52,671 nucleotides of DNA. Origin: Lacunisphaera sp. (GTDB taxonomy: Bacteria; Verrucomicrobiota; Verrucomicrobiia; Opitutales; Opitutaceae). Below are positions 1 through 7,536 of the stretch, one piece after another. Every line of letters starts with the position of its first letter. Position 1 is the stretch's first letter. The stretch is from positions 1 through 52,671 of the forward strand of contig SIBQ01000014.1 in assembly GCA_009695095.1 (NCBI GenBank), read 5' to 3'. A program made the position numbers and the translations under genes. The notes beneath the pieces are model-generated. The model made no database searches. It worked only from the letters and a program-made list of their open reading frames with translations, and was not told the origin of the DNA.

Positions 1-74
1 ACAATGCTTTTGCCGCCATCGGCACTCCGCAAGATGCGGATCTTGTCTTCAGTACTGTAGCGTTTCCCTTTCAT
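1..74 (-). CDS. IS3-family transposase OrfA, N-terminal fragment (runs off window)
   Basis: Only the first 24 codons are visible, starting at an ATG at 74 on the minus strand. The peptide opens MKGKRYSTEDKIRILR and continues ADGGKSI, which matches the usual start of IS3-family OrfA proteins (helix-turn-helix 'transposase_8' type, which binds the element ends). It lies inside the partial insertion sequence and is too short for the track of longer reading frames. Whether OrfA is intact, and whether OrfB follows by frameshift, cannot be judged from here. Confidence 0.65.
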   Translation of the reverse strand, partial: MKGKRYSTEDKIRILRSADGGKSI

Positions 75-140
75 AGTCTGGTTCCTTTTATGGGCTCCAG
101 ACTAACTCTTCAAGTGGCTTGATTTAGCGGGGTCACGTCA
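1..140 (-). mobile_element. IS3-family insertion sequence, one end (partial)
   Basis: The leftmost 140 bases look like the 5' end of an IS3-type element that continues beyond the window. A transposase OrfA-like start lies at 74 on the minus strand. About 65 bp upstream of it the minus strand reads TGACGTGACCCCGCTAAATC from position 140 inward, which resembles the TG-starting terminal inverted repeat of IS3-group elements. The other end and any target duplication are outside the window, so the boundary at 140 is inferred. The element sits 57 bp beyond the 3' end of the response regulator gene and does not interrupt it. Confidence 0.6.
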
Positions 141-197
141 GCCGGGCGGGCTTAACCTGCCCGGAGGTCAGGTTCCACCTCTCGAAAGCGAAAAGAT

Positions 198-1571
198 TCA
201 TCCTCTATCGAGCACGTCGAGTTCGGGCCACTGGGCGATTTTGCGGTGCAGGGTGCGGCGGCTGATGCCGAGCAGCAAGGCCGCCTTGGTCCGGTTGCCT
301 CGCGCCTTCATCAGGGCCTCGCGCAGCAGCCGCTTTTCATTGTCTCCGACGGAATACGGGTTCGCCGGCGTGGCGGTCACCATCGCCGGCGGCGGCGCCA
401 CCTCGCCGCGGAATTTCGGCTCGAGGTCGAACTCGCTCAGCTTGCCGCCGCGCCGCAGCACGACGGCGTTCTCGGCGAAATTGCGCAGCTCCCGGATGTT
501 GCCCGGCCACGGGTAGGCCTGCAGGTGCTTCATCGCGCCGGGCTCGATGGTTACGGGCTCGTAGTTGTTCTCCTGCGTGTAAACGTTGATGAAATGCTCC
601 AGCAGGACCGGGATATCCTCCGTCCGCTCGCGCAGCGGCGGCGTGGTGATGCGCACGACGTTCAGCCGGAAAAACAGGTCCTCGCGGAACTTCCCCTCCT
701 TCACCATCTGCTCAAGGTTGCGGTTCGTCGCCGCGACCAGCCGCACGTCCACCGTGATGGTTTTCGTGCTGCCGATGCGCTCAAAGCTCTTCTTCTCGAT
801 GAACCGCAGCAGCTTCACCTGGATCTCCGGTCCGATCTCGCCGATTTCATCGAGGAAAACCGAGCCGCCATCGGCCGCCTCGAACCGCCCCTCGCGCCGC
901 TCCGTCGCGCCGGTGAACGACCCGCGCTCGTGGCCGAACAGCTCGCTCTCCAACAGCGTCGCCGGCAGCGCCGCGCAATGCACCGGCACGAACGCCGCGC
1001 GCGCCCGTGGGCTCGCCTGGTGGATGGCCTGCGCGATCAATTCCTTGCCCGTGCCCGTCTCGCCCTCGATAAGGATGGTCGCCTTCGACGGCGCCACCAG
1101 TTTCACCCGCTCGATCACCTCCGCCAGCTTCGACGAGTGGCCCACGATGCCCTCCACGCTGAACTTCTCGTCCAGTCGCTCGTGCAATTGCTTAATCTCC
1201 ACCTCCAGGGTCTTCGTCTTCAAGGCCCGCTGGATGAGGATTTCCAGCCGGTCGACCTGCACCGGCTTGGTCAGAAAATCCACCGCGCCGCGTTTCATCG
1301 CCTCGACGGCCGACTCGATGTTGCCGTAGGCCGTCATCATGATGACCGCCGGCTTGTTCGGCAGGGCCAGGGTCTTGTCGATGACCTTGAGGCCGCTTTT
1401 GCCCGGCATCCGCAGGTCGGTGATGATCACCTCGAACTCCTGTGCCTCCATCAGGTTGAATGCCTCTTCCGCACTCCCCGCCACCGACACGTCGTAGTGG
1501 TCCTGCAACGCTTGCTGCAGACCCTCGCGGGTGTGCTTCTCGTCATCGACAATCAATACGCTCGGCACCAT
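198..1571 (-). CDS. Sigma-54-dependent response regulator, NtrC family
   Basis: A 457-residue enhancer-binding transcription activator. Residues 1-115 form a receiver domain with the acidic pair D9/D10, phospho-acceptor D52 (TDLRMPG) and K102. Residues 140-370 form the AAA+ domain: Walker A GETGTGKE at 170-177, the sigma-54 contact loop GSFTGA at 217-222 (GAFTGA in most relatives), Walker B VFLDEIG at 238-244 and WPGNIREL near 355. Residues 412-447 form a Fis-type helix-turn-helix. By family it should remodel sigma-54 RNA polymerase when phosphorylated. No kinase is adjacent, but a PAS histidine kinase on the same strand starts at 5538 and is the likely partner (inference). Start is the ATG at 1571. 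Target genes are unknown. Confidence 0.93.
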   Translation of the reverse strand: MVPSVLIVDDEKHTREGLQQALQDHYDVSVAGSAEEAFNLMEAQEFEVIITDLRMPGKSGLKVIDKTLALPNKPAVIMMTAYGNIESAVEAMKRGAVDFLTKPVQVDRLEILIQRALKTKTLEVEIKQLHERLDEKFSVEGIVGHSSKLAEVIERVKLVAPSKATILIEGETGTGKELIAQAIHQASPRARAAFVPVHCAALPATLLESELFGHERGSFTGATERREGRFEAADGGSVFLDEIGEIGPEIQVKLLRFIEKKSFERIGSTKTITVDVRLVAATNRNLEQMVKEGKFREDLFFRLNVVRITTPPLRERTEDIPVLLEHFINVYTQENNYEPVTIEPGAMKHLQAYPWPGNIRELRNFAENAVVLRRGGKLSEFDLEPKFRGEVAPPPAMVTATPANPYSVGDNEKRLLREALMKARGNRTKAALLLGISRRTLHRKIAQWPELDVLDRG

Positions 1572-1677
1572 AGTCGTATCTCACTCCCCGCTCCCTCCCC
1601 GGTCAACGGGAAATGAGACGAGGTGACACAGCCTCTCGTGTATACCACCTGCCTTCTGTTTGTCGCGCTAAAGGGGT

Positions 1678-1711
1678 CCTCTGTTTTCTGTCCTCCGTTC
1701 TCTGTTCTCTG
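1678..1711. repeat. Short purine/pyrimidine-biased intergenic repeat
   Basis: A pyrimidine-rich stretch built from near-repeats of TTCTCTG and TTCTGTCCTCCG. On the other strand it reads as units of AGAGAACGGAGGAC. It is one of several low-complexity intergenic motifs in this window that look repeated rather than coding. It lies in the 258-bp gap between the response regulator start and the SRPBCC gene start. No second full copy was found in the window. Confidence 0.4.
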
Positions 1712-1829
1712 CACCATTCCAAACGCAAGCTTTTGGTCTTGATCCCTTCCCATAAGTCACACCAAAAAAACGGTGCAGGTGAATAACACTGTTCGGCCGC
1801 TGCGCGTACGTCCCATCGAACAATACATT

Positions 1830-2383
1830 ATGACCAAAAGACCTATGCTGAAAATCATCCTTATCGCGATACCGGCCATCATCGTCGTTTCCCTTATCAT
1901 CGTCGCCATGCAGCCGTCCAGCTACCGGGTGATGCGCTCCCTTGCCATCGCTGCACCACCGGACGCCGTGTTTCCGCACATGAACGACCTCAAGAAGTGG
2001 GAGATGTGGAATCCGTGGGCAAGACCGACCCAAACATGAAGGTCACTTACGCTGGCCCGGTCTCCGGTGTCGGTGCGAACCAATCGTGGGCCGGCAACAG
2101 CGAGGTTGGCGAGGGTCGTGCCACGATCACCGAGAGCCGTCCGGGTGAATCCGTGAAATACAAGATGGAATTCTTCAAGCCCATGTCCGCCACCAGCGAA
2201 ATGGATTTCACCTTCAAGTCGCAGGGAAATCAAACCGAGGTCACTGTGACGATTACCGGAGAAAAGAATTTCATGACCAAGGCGTTTTGCCTGTTCATGA
2301 GCATGGACAAAATGATTGGCGGCAAGTTCGAGAAGGCATTGGCGGAGTTGAATGAGACACTCAAGGCGCCGGGCCAGAAATAA
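1830..2383 (+). pseudogene. SRPBCC-family (polyketide cyclase/START-like) gene with a single-base frameshift
   Basis: Two overlapping frames make one protein. The first starts at ATG 1830 with one membrane segment (about residues 7-25) and runs through LKKWEMWNPWA. The second continues KTDPNMKVTYAGPVSG to the stop at 2383. The join is at 2020-2023, where GCAAGACC probably stood as GCAAAGACC, so loss of one A ends the first frame at the TGA at 2037-2039. The beta-grasp/helix pattern is that of SRPBCC ligand-binding proteins, which bind hydrophobic molecules. The ligand here is unknown. The TfoX-domain gene follows after 9 bp, so the two were probably co-transcribed. Sequencing error is an equal explanation for the lesion. 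Confidence 0.75.
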
Positions 2384-2392
2384 TTCCACCAC

Positions 2393-2797
2393 ATGGCGTT
2401 CGACGAGCAACTGACCGAGCGAATCCGTCGCGGATTCCAGAAGGCGCGAGTGCGCTTTGAGGAGAAACGCATGATAGGCGGGCTTTGCTTCATGGTGGAC
2501 GGAAAGATGTGCGTAGGCGTCCAGGAAAACCGTATCATGGCACGCATTGATCCAGCGGCTTATGACGCCGCGTTACGCAGGAAGGGTTGTGTTCCGATGG
2601 ATTTTACGGAGCGTCCGATGCGCGGTTTTGTGTTTGTGAGTCCGACGGGACTGGCAACTGATGGCGAGTTGGAGGACTGGCTGAAGCTCGCCCTGAAATT
2701 TAATCCGAAGGCTATAACCTCGAAGAAGCACGCGCCGAAACTGATTCCGCAGTCTCGCCAGCGGGGAATGAAACCTTCGCGACGGCGCCGAGGTTAA
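2393..2797 (+). CDS. TfoX/Sxy N-terminal-domain family protein
   Basis: A 134-residue single-domain protein. EEKRMIGGLCFMVDGKMCVGV (about residues 23-43, given here in part as the landmark KRMIGGLCFM) and the later MDFTERPMRGFVFV are hallmarks of the TfoX N-terminal domain. Stand-alone members are common in bacteria and are not shown to control competence. The C-terminal 25 residues are basic (KPSRRRRG end) and could touch nucleic acid, which is inference. It follows the frameshifted SRPBCC gene by 9 bp and precedes decayed genes. Start is ATG 2393, with no Shine-Dalgarno motif. Confidence 0.75.
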   Translation: MAFDEQLTERIRRGFQKARVRFEEKRMIGGLCFMVDGKMCVGVQENRIMARIDPAAYDAALRRKGCVPMDFTERPMRGFVFVSPTGLATDGELEDWLKLALKFNPKAITSKKHAPKLIPQSRQRGMKPSRRRRG

Positions 2798-2847
2798 GCT
2801 GCGACGGTGGCACATCAGACCAAGCCCGCGGGAAGCGTCCGCAGGGG

Positions 2848-3150
2848 TCAGGCTGGTGATCGTGATATTTTGCCGCGGTTCGGCCCACGCAGCTCACCGT
2901 GCTCCACCCTAAATTGAGGCAACCAGACTACGCTGCCGTCGCGCACGGCCGCGCTGTTCGCCGATTGCGTCGCCGGAGTTTCGGGTCTTTCGTGAGTTTC
3001 GTGAGCAACCCTTCCGCTTCTGCTTCCCTCTCGCCGGCGCAGCGCCTGAAAGATCAGCGCCGCCGTGTTCGCCGTGTTGGCGAGGCCGTCGCGTTCGTCG
3101 GCCAGCACGGCCTTCAGCTGGGCGTGCAACTCGCGATAGGCATCCGCGTC
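2848..3150 (-). pseudogene. GAF-domain free methionine-R-sulfoxide reductase (fRMsr/MsrC-like), decayed fragment
   Basis: The minus strand reads DAYRELHAQLKAVLADERD, then GLANTANTAALIFQALRR. This matches the N-terminus of MsrC/YebR-type GAF proteins, which reduce free methionine-R-sulfoxide. About 40 codons later it reads VVWLPQFRVEHGELRGPNRG, resembling the next conserved block (family: NWAGFYLLE..LVLGPFQGK). The stretch between the two blocks includes AHETHERPE, encoded by a CACGAAACTCACGAAAG-type repeat, so an intergenic-type repeat appears to have inserted. No clear start codon exists upstream and the catalytic cysteine half of the domain is missing before the stop at 2848. It overlaps no intact gene and abuts the YdeI fragment on the other strand. 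Identification is from recalled family sequence only. Confidence 0.5.
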
Positions 3151-3152
3151 CA

Positions 3153-3386
3153 GCCGAAGGCGAACCCAAGCCTGGCCGGCCCGTCCCCGCCGATCTTGCT
3201 GCCGCCCTGCGATAAAACAAAAAGACCGCGGTCGAGTGGGCCGACTTCTGCCCCAGCGCGCGCCGCGAATACATCGAGTGGATCACCGAGGCCAAGCGCG
3301 ACGAAACCCGCGCCCAATGCCTCGCTACTTCCCTTGCATGGATCGCTGAGGGCAAGCCCCGCAACTGGAAATGCCTGAATTGCTGA
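3153..3386 (+). pseudogene. YdeI/OmpD-associated family gene, C-terminal remnant with in-frame TAA
   Basis: The reading frame gives KPGRPVPADLAAALR, then TAA at 3213-3215, then NKKTAVEWADFCPSARREY and IEWITEAKRDETRAQ, ending EGKPRNWK at the TGA at 3384. This is the C-terminal half of the YdeI/OmpD-associated family (usual pattern: S..HRREYV.WI.EAK...TRA.R). The TAA could come from AAA by one substitution. The N-terminal half is not found upstream, where the opposite strand carries the decayed GAF gene, so this is a truncated remnant. The family's biochemical role is not well defined. Confidence 0.6.
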
Positions 3387-3398
3387 CCGCCTTTCGCC

Positions 3399-3623
3399 GT
3401 GTCGCACACCCCGAAGGATCCCCTGCACGGCATCACGCTCGAGGCGCTGCTCACGCAACTCGTCGCGCATTACGGCTGGGCGGAACTGGGCCGGAGGATC
3501 GATATCCGCTGCTTCAACTTTGACCCCAGCATCAAATCCAGCCTGCACTTCCTCCGGCGCACCCCATGGGCCCGGGCGAAAGTCGAGGAACTGTATCGCC
3601 ACTACCGCGCCACCTTCCCCTAG
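3399..3623 (+). CDS. VF530-family (DUF2132) small DNA-binding-like protein
   Basis: A 74-residue protein starting at GTG 3399. It carries the full family signature: [41 protein letters not shown], then [11 protein letters not shown]. Length and motif order match VF530-type proteins, a small helical family with a proposed nucleic-acid-binding fold. Its cellular role is unknown. It follows the YdeI remnant by 12 bp and seems to be the only intact gene between the TfoX-domain gene and the exported protein at 3709. Confidence 0.8.
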   Translation: MSHTPKDPLHGITLEALLTQLVAHYGWAELGRRIDIRCFNFDPSIKSSLHFLRRTPWARAKVEELYRHYRATFP

Positions 3624-3708
3624 GCCGCACACCGCTGCGGCTTTGCCCTCGACTCGATTTCAGGTTTGCGAATCATAGTGCGGGTTCCCTGCGTCCCCCA
3701 CTCCCCTC

Positions 3709-4278
3709 ATGAAAAACCTCCTCCTCTTTTTCGCCGGCCTCGGGTTGCTGGCCACAGGCAGCCGGGCTGAAAATATCAACCTCGGCGGAGGCAAATCCCT
3801 GCATTTCATCCTTCCGGGCGCCTGGATCAGCACCGACACCTCGGCCCCGTCGCCGGAGGTTTCCCAGGTCGGGAAAAATCTGCGCTATGTTCCCAAGGGC
3901 GGCAGCAGCGACGCCGTGCTCCTCACCGTTCTGCTCGTGCCCGACAACCGGTATAGCGATCGCGAAAACCTGCGGATGCTGGTGGCGGACGCGACGCAGC
4001 AGTTCGCGCCCGAGTCGGTCGAGGGCAAGGCTTTCATCAAGGAGCTGCGCACCGCCACGGTGACCGGCTTCACCGCGACCTTCACCGACATCGACCTGGT
4101 CGACAAGCCCCCGGTCAATGACGACTACAAGACGATGACCGCCTGCTTCATCTACCTGGGCGAAAAGGTCATGGTGTTTGCCACGATTTTCAGCGACGAC
4201 CCGGCCGGGCCGGCCTTCGCCGAGGGGCTGCGCCTACTCAAGTCGCTCACGCTCGCCACCCCCAAGGGCAGTATTTGA
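3709..4278 (+). CDS. Exported protein of unknown function
   Basis: A 189-residue protein with a clear Sec signal peptide (basic MKN, a hydrophobic core of about residues 4-16, cleavage near GSRA-EN). The mature part alternates short beta-like strands (FTATFTDIDLV, TACFIYLGEKVMVFATIF) and ends in a helix (FAEGLRLLKSLTL). This layout resembles small periplasmic PsbP/DUF1795-like folds, but I do not recognise a family. No cysteines or lipobox follow the signal, so it is probably soluble in the periplasm. It converges on the histidine kinase gene, with a possible hairpin at 4285-4307 between them. Confidence 0.6.
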   Translation: MKNLLLFFAGLGLLATGSRAENINLGGGKSLHFILPGAWISTDTSAPSPEVSQVGKNLRYVPKGGSSDAVLLTVLLVPDNRYSDRENLRMLVADATQQFAPESVEGKAFIKELRTATVTGFTATFTDIDLVDKPPVNDDYKTMTACFIYLGEKVMVFATIFSDDPAGPAFAEGLRLLKSLTLATPKGSI

Positions 4279-4284
4279 GCAGCG

Positions 4285-4307
4285 GAACCCGGCCTCCGGA
4301 CGGGTTC
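4285..4307. terminator. Weak hairpin between convergent genes
   Basis: Perfect 7-bp arms GAACCCG and CGGGTTC enclose a 9-base loop between two convergent genes. There is no strong T-tract on either side, so a bidirectional terminator role is only a guess. Confidence 0.25.
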
Positions 4308-4380
4308 GTTTGCGAGGCCGGACTGAAAACGCGCCGGGCCTGTCCGCCCCGGCTTGGCGACGGGGAAGGGTGTGTCCACC

Positions 4381-5538
4381 TCAGCCCTGCAGCATCCGCA
4401 CGCGGCGATGCCTCTGGGGGAACTGCAGTGTCACCACCGTGCCGGTGCCTGCCTTGCTCTCGATGCCGGCGAGCCCGCCGTGGTCGCGCATGATGCGCTG
4501 CACGATCATCAGCCCGAGGCCGTGCCCGCCGGCCTTGGTCGTATGATACGGGGAAAATAATTTCGTCAGGTCCTCGGTCTTGATCCCGCTGCCCGTGTCG
4601 GCAATGAGCACGAAGACCGAGTCGTCGTCCGCGCGGACGCGGATCCCGAGCTTTCCGCCCGGATGCATCGCCTCCATCGCGTTCTTCACGAGGTTGAAAA
4701 ACACCTGCTTGAGCTGGTTGCGGTCGGCCATGATGACCGGCGTGCTGGCGGGCAGCTCGCCCTCGACCTTGAGGCCACGGTCGGCCAGCTCCTTCGCTTG
4801 GAAGCGCAACACGTCCTCGACGACCTCGACCACGTTGACCTCGGTCAGGTCGGGCGGACGCGGCCGGATGGCCTCGAGGAAATTCTTGATGATGCCGTCG
4901 AGGCGCATGACCTCGTCCTGGCAGACCTTGATGGACTTCTCAAGTGCGGCGGCCTCCTTCGAGCCCTTGAGTTTCTTCAGTTTCCGCTCGATGAGCTGCA
5001 GGTGGATGGTGAGCGAATTAAGCGGGTTGCCCAGCTCGTGCGCCACGCCGGCCGCCAGCAGCAGGACGGAGGAGATCTTCTCGTGCTCGATCAGGTCCGC
5101 GGTGGACTTCTTCTCGCTGGTGATGTCGGACAGGATGATGGCGAAGCGCGCTGTCTCGCCGTTGCCCTCGCTGAACGGCACCATGTAGAGCCGCACCACG
5201 CGCGGCGCCGGGTAGGTCAGTTCGAACTCGCGCGTAACGAGCGGCTGGCTGCCCTTCCCCTCGAGCGACGCGCGCAGGCCCGGCACCATCCGCCACAACG
5301 TCGCCGCCGCGCCCGGCTCATTCTTGAAGCCGATGAGCCGCGCCGCCGCGTCATTGGCGTAGTCGATCTCGCCGTCCGTCGTGATGACGAGCACGCCCTC
5401 CTGCAGGGTGCTGAAGACGGTGTCGAGCAGCGCGCGCTCCCGGGCCAGCCGCTGCGCGAGGGTCCGCAGGCCCACTGCGTCGAGCCGGTCGATGCGGTCG
5501 AGTACTTTGTCGAGTGAACTGTGTTTCTTGCCGGGCAT
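4381..5538 (-). CDS. PAS-domain sensor histidine kinase (NtrB/ZraS-like)
   Basis: A 385-residue kinase without membrane segments, so probably cytosolic. Residues 35-140 form a PAS domain (LQEGVLVITTDGEIDYAN). Residues 155-225 form HisKA with phospho-acceptor H167 in GVAHELGNPLNSL. Residues 265-375 form HATPase_c with the N-box at N286 (FNLVKNAMEA), G1 DTGSGI at 314-319 and G2 GHGLGLMI at 338-345. NtrB-type kinases of this build phosphorylate NtrC-family regulators, and the orphan regulator at 198-1571 on the same strand is the obvious candidate partner. The 2.8 kb between them is filled with plus-strand accessory genes, suggesting the pair was split by insertion (inference). The signal sensed is unknown. 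Confidence 0.92.
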   Translation of the reverse strand: MPGKKHSSLDKVLDRIDRLDAVGLRTLAQRLARERALLDTVFSTLQEGVLVITTDGEIDYANDAAARLIGFKNEPGAAATLWRMVPGLRASLEGKGSQPLVTREFELTYPAPRVVRLYMVPFSEGNGETARFAIILSDITSEKKSTADLIEHEKISSVLLLAAGVAHELGNPLNSLTIHLQLIERKLKKLKGSKEAAALEKSIKVCQDEVMRLDGIIKNFLEAIRPRPPDLTEVNVVEVVEDVLRFQAKELADRGLKVEGELPASTPVIMADRNQLKQVFFNLVKNAMEAMHPGGKLGIRVRADDDSVFVLIADTGSGIKTEDLTKLFSPYHTTKAGGHGLGLMIVQRIMRDHGGLAGIESKAGTGTVVTLQFPQRHRRVRMLQG

Positions 5539-5568
5539 GATACGAGGGAAGTTCAGTTATAGCGGCTT

Positions 5569-5643
5569 GTCATTCTGAGCAAAGCGAAGAATCCACCTTG
5601 ATTCATGGCAACAGATGGATGCTTCGTTATCACTCAGCATGAC
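5569..5643. repeat. Palindromic intergenic repeat, GTCATTCTGAGC type, copy 1
   Basis: The left arm GTCATTCTGAGCAAAGCGAA and the right arm TTCGTTATCACTCAGCATGAC form an imperfect palindrome around the GAAGAATCCACC centre. A second, diverged copy lies at 13986-14057. It sits between the kinase start and the RNase HII stop. No coding role is seen. Confidence 0.7.
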
Positions 5644-5673
5644 AGGTAACGGAAGTCTGTGGTGGGGTTTCAT

Positions 5674-6432
5674 TCAATCAAACAGTATCATCTGCCCCTC
5701 GAGGTCGCGCGGCTGGGCGAAGAGCTTGCGCAGAAAGCTGTCGCGGTGCACGGCGCTGCGGCCGAGCTTGAGGATGGCGTCGCGATGCTCCTCCGTGCCG
5801 TAGCCCTTGTGCTGGGCAAAGCCGTAACCGGGATACTTATTGTCCAGCTCGTCCATGAGCCGGTCGCGCGTCACCTTGGCGATGATCGAGGCCATCGCAA
5901 TGCACAGTGAGCGGGCGTCGCCGCTGACCACGCCCTGGTGCGGATACGGAAAATGCCGCAGCGGCAGGCCGTCGATCAGCACGCGGCACGATACCGTCGG
6001 CTGGAACGCCTGCTTTTCCTCCACACTGGAAAAAAGATCCGGCTCCTCCTTCCGCTCGAACGCCGTCGGCGGATGGATGCCCTCGAGGGCGCGGCGCATC
6101 GCGAGCTTCGTCGCTCCGAGGATGTTGACGGTCTCGACCTCCGCCACGCTGGCCGTGCCGTGGCTGGCGCGGATCTGCCCCGCCGCCGTCAATTCCTCGA
6201 ACTCCGTCCAAAGCTCCGCACGCGCCTCGGCGGTCAGCTGCTTCGAGTCGTTCACGCGGCCGGACTTGCCGACGGCCCAGCGGCCCTCGAGGAATTCCTG
6301 CGAGACCAGCACCGCCGCGGCCACCACCGGGCCGGCCAGGGCGCCGCGCCCGGCCTCGTCCACGCCAATCAGGCTGTTGAAGCCGTAGATTTGCTTCAGG
6401 TCGAATCCGCGGAGCTGGCGGCGTTTGGCCAT
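5674..6432 (-). CDS. rnhB: Ribonuclease HII
   Basis: A type 2 RNase H that cuts the RNA strand of RNA-DNA hybrids and removes single misincorporated ribonucleotides. The catalytic start block IGVDEAGRGALAGPVVAAAV is present (D25/E26), followed by NDSKQL, and the GDARSLCIAMASIIAKVTRD block holds the later acidic residues. Length is 252 residues from ATG 6432. A GTG at 6459 would add 9 residues and overlap the upstream gene. An insertion rich in E/K/F (about residues 120-150) is longer than usual for the family. It is preceded on the same strand by the RNase HIII gene, whose stop is 14 bp upstream, so the two are probably co-transcribed. Confidence 0.93.
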   Translation of the reverse strand: MAKRRQLRGFDLKQIYGFNSLIGVDEAGRGALAGPVVAAAVLVSQEFLEGRWAVGKSGRVNDSKQLTAEARAELWTEFEELTAAGQIRASHGTASVAEVETVNILGATKLAMRRALEGIHPPTAFERKEEPDLFSSVEEKQAFQPTVSCRVLIDGLPLRHFPYPHQGVVSGDARSLCIAMASIIAKVTRDRLMDELDNKYPGYGFAQHKGYGTEEHRDAILKLGRSAVHRDSFLRKLFAQPRDLEGQMILFD

Positions 6433-6446
6433 GCGGATTGGTCCGG

Positions 6447-7457
6447 CTACCGCTTCCACTCCTTCTTTTCCTTCGGCACGGGCAGCGGCAGCTCGTCAAG
6501 CTTGCCGGCGGCCGAGACCACCTCGTAGCAGGTGCGGAAGTGCAGCTTGGCGAAATGACCGAGCGCCCGCGCGCCGAATTTCTCGATGAGCACCGAGGCC
6601 TGCGCCTTGGCCGCCGCGCCGGCGCCCTTTTGCAGCTTGTCACCGAACTCCCGCGACAGCGCGTGCATGCAGCGGACAAACTCCGCCCGGGCCACGATCG
6701 ACGCCGCGGCGACGACGGGGTCTTCCTCCGCCTTGGTGCGCATAGCGAGGGTGAAGCGCTCGAGTTTGCGCTTCTTCAACTCGCGCTGGACAAGCGGTTC
6801 CTTGGAAAACTGGTCGAGCAGACCGCGCGGCACCCATTTCTTCTTGAGCGCGTTCTCCAGCGCGGTCGCGTGCTGCACGGCGAGCAGCCGGTTCAGGCTG
6901 GCGTAGGGCCGGCCCATTGTCCGGTTGTATTCGGCCATGCCGAGGAAGCAGGTCTCGACCACCACGCCGGGCGTGTCGCGAATGAGCCCGTCGAGCTTGA
7001 TGATCAGGGCGTCGACAATGGTCTTGCTGTCGCGTACCCCGGCCGCGAGCCACGACCGCACGGCGTCGCCGTCCGCGATTACGGTCGCGGCCACGACCGG
7101 GCCGAACAGGTCGCCCTTGCCGCTCTCGTCGAGGCCGGCGTGCGGCTCGAACCAGTCGGGATGCAGCACCTCGTCGTAGCCGAGCTTGGGCGCGCCGGTG
7201 ACCTCGGCCTCGATGACGTTTTGTACGAAATCCTCGGTCTCCTTGCCGGCCACGACCACCTTGCCGCTGGTATAGGCGGTCACGTTGACCTTCGGCCCCT
7301 TGAAGGTGAAGCGCGCGTAGGGCACCTCGACGGTCTTCCAGTGCTTTGCCGCGCAGGCGGCGCGGAGTTTCTCCATCTGCACGTCGTCGAGCTTGATGGT
7401 GTAGGAAGAGATAGCCTTGGGCTTCTCTTCCTCGGCGTCATAAGACCGTTTGGGCAT
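6447..7457 (-). CDS. rnhC: Ribonuclease HIII
   Basis: A 336-residue RNase H of the HIII type, acting on RNA-DNA hybrids. The N-terminal part (to about residue 95) is the TBP-like substrate-binding extension that separates HIII from HII. The catalytic block is GLDESGKGDLFGPVVAATV, where the GKGD form instead of GRG is diagnostic of HIII. VRDSKTI and the AASIVARAEFV block follow. The chosen start is ATG 7457. An in-frame TTG 18 bp upstream is less likely. The gene is divergent from mutY and lies immediately upstream of rnhB. Confidence 0.92.
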   Translation of the reverse strand: MPKRSYDAEEEKPKAISSYTIKLDDVQMEKLRAACAAKHWKTVEVPYARFTFKGPKVNVTAYTSGKVVVAGKETEDFVQNVIEAEVTGAPKLGYDEVLHPDWFEPHAGLDESGKGDLFGPVVAATVIADGDAVRSWLAAGVRDSKTIVDALIIKLDGLIRDTPGVVVETCFLGMAEYNRTMGRPYASLNRLLAVQHATALENALKKKWVPRGLLDQFSKEPLVQRELKKRKLERFTLAMRTKAEEDPVVAAASIVARAEFVRCMHALSREFGDKLQKGAGAAAKAQASVLIEKFGARALGHFAKLHFRTCYEVVSAAGKLDELPLPVPKEKKEWKR

Positions 7458-7468
7458 GGGGAGGATTA

Positions 7469-7500
7469 GCCACAAAAAGCACGAAAAAGCACGAAGAGAA
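7469..7500. repeat. CACGAAAAAG-type short tandem repeat
   Basis: The sequence CACAAAAAGCACGAAAAAGC, followed by a third CACGAAGAG unit, is a short imperfect tandem repeat. It fills the 80-bp divergent gap between rnhC and mutY. Related CACGAAACTCACGAAAG units, in reverse orientation, occur within the decayed GAF gene near 2980-3010. It could be translated in frame with mutY (giving SHKKHEKARR), but is more likely untranslated leader. Confidence 0.5.
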
Positions 7501-7536
7501 AATCATGGCTTCCCAGTCCGTCCTTTTGCGCCTTTT

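Noticed and set aside
246-1616. Long frame antisense to the NtrC-family regulator, plus similar ones opposite dnaK, dnaE, the histidine kinase and subunit I
   Set aside because: All are by-products of high GC third positions. None shows domain motifs.
2384-3400. Integron cassette array (attC sites) around the small accessory genes
   Set aside because: A lone GTTAAGC at the TfoX-domain gene end resembles a core site, but no paired RYYYAAC/GTTRRRY sites with inverted arms were found, and the genes are on mixed strands.
7450-7536. Upstream in-frame start for mutY
   Set aside because: The added residues are a translated CACGAAAAAG repeat. MutY enzymes begin close to the HRPAFQQAL helix.
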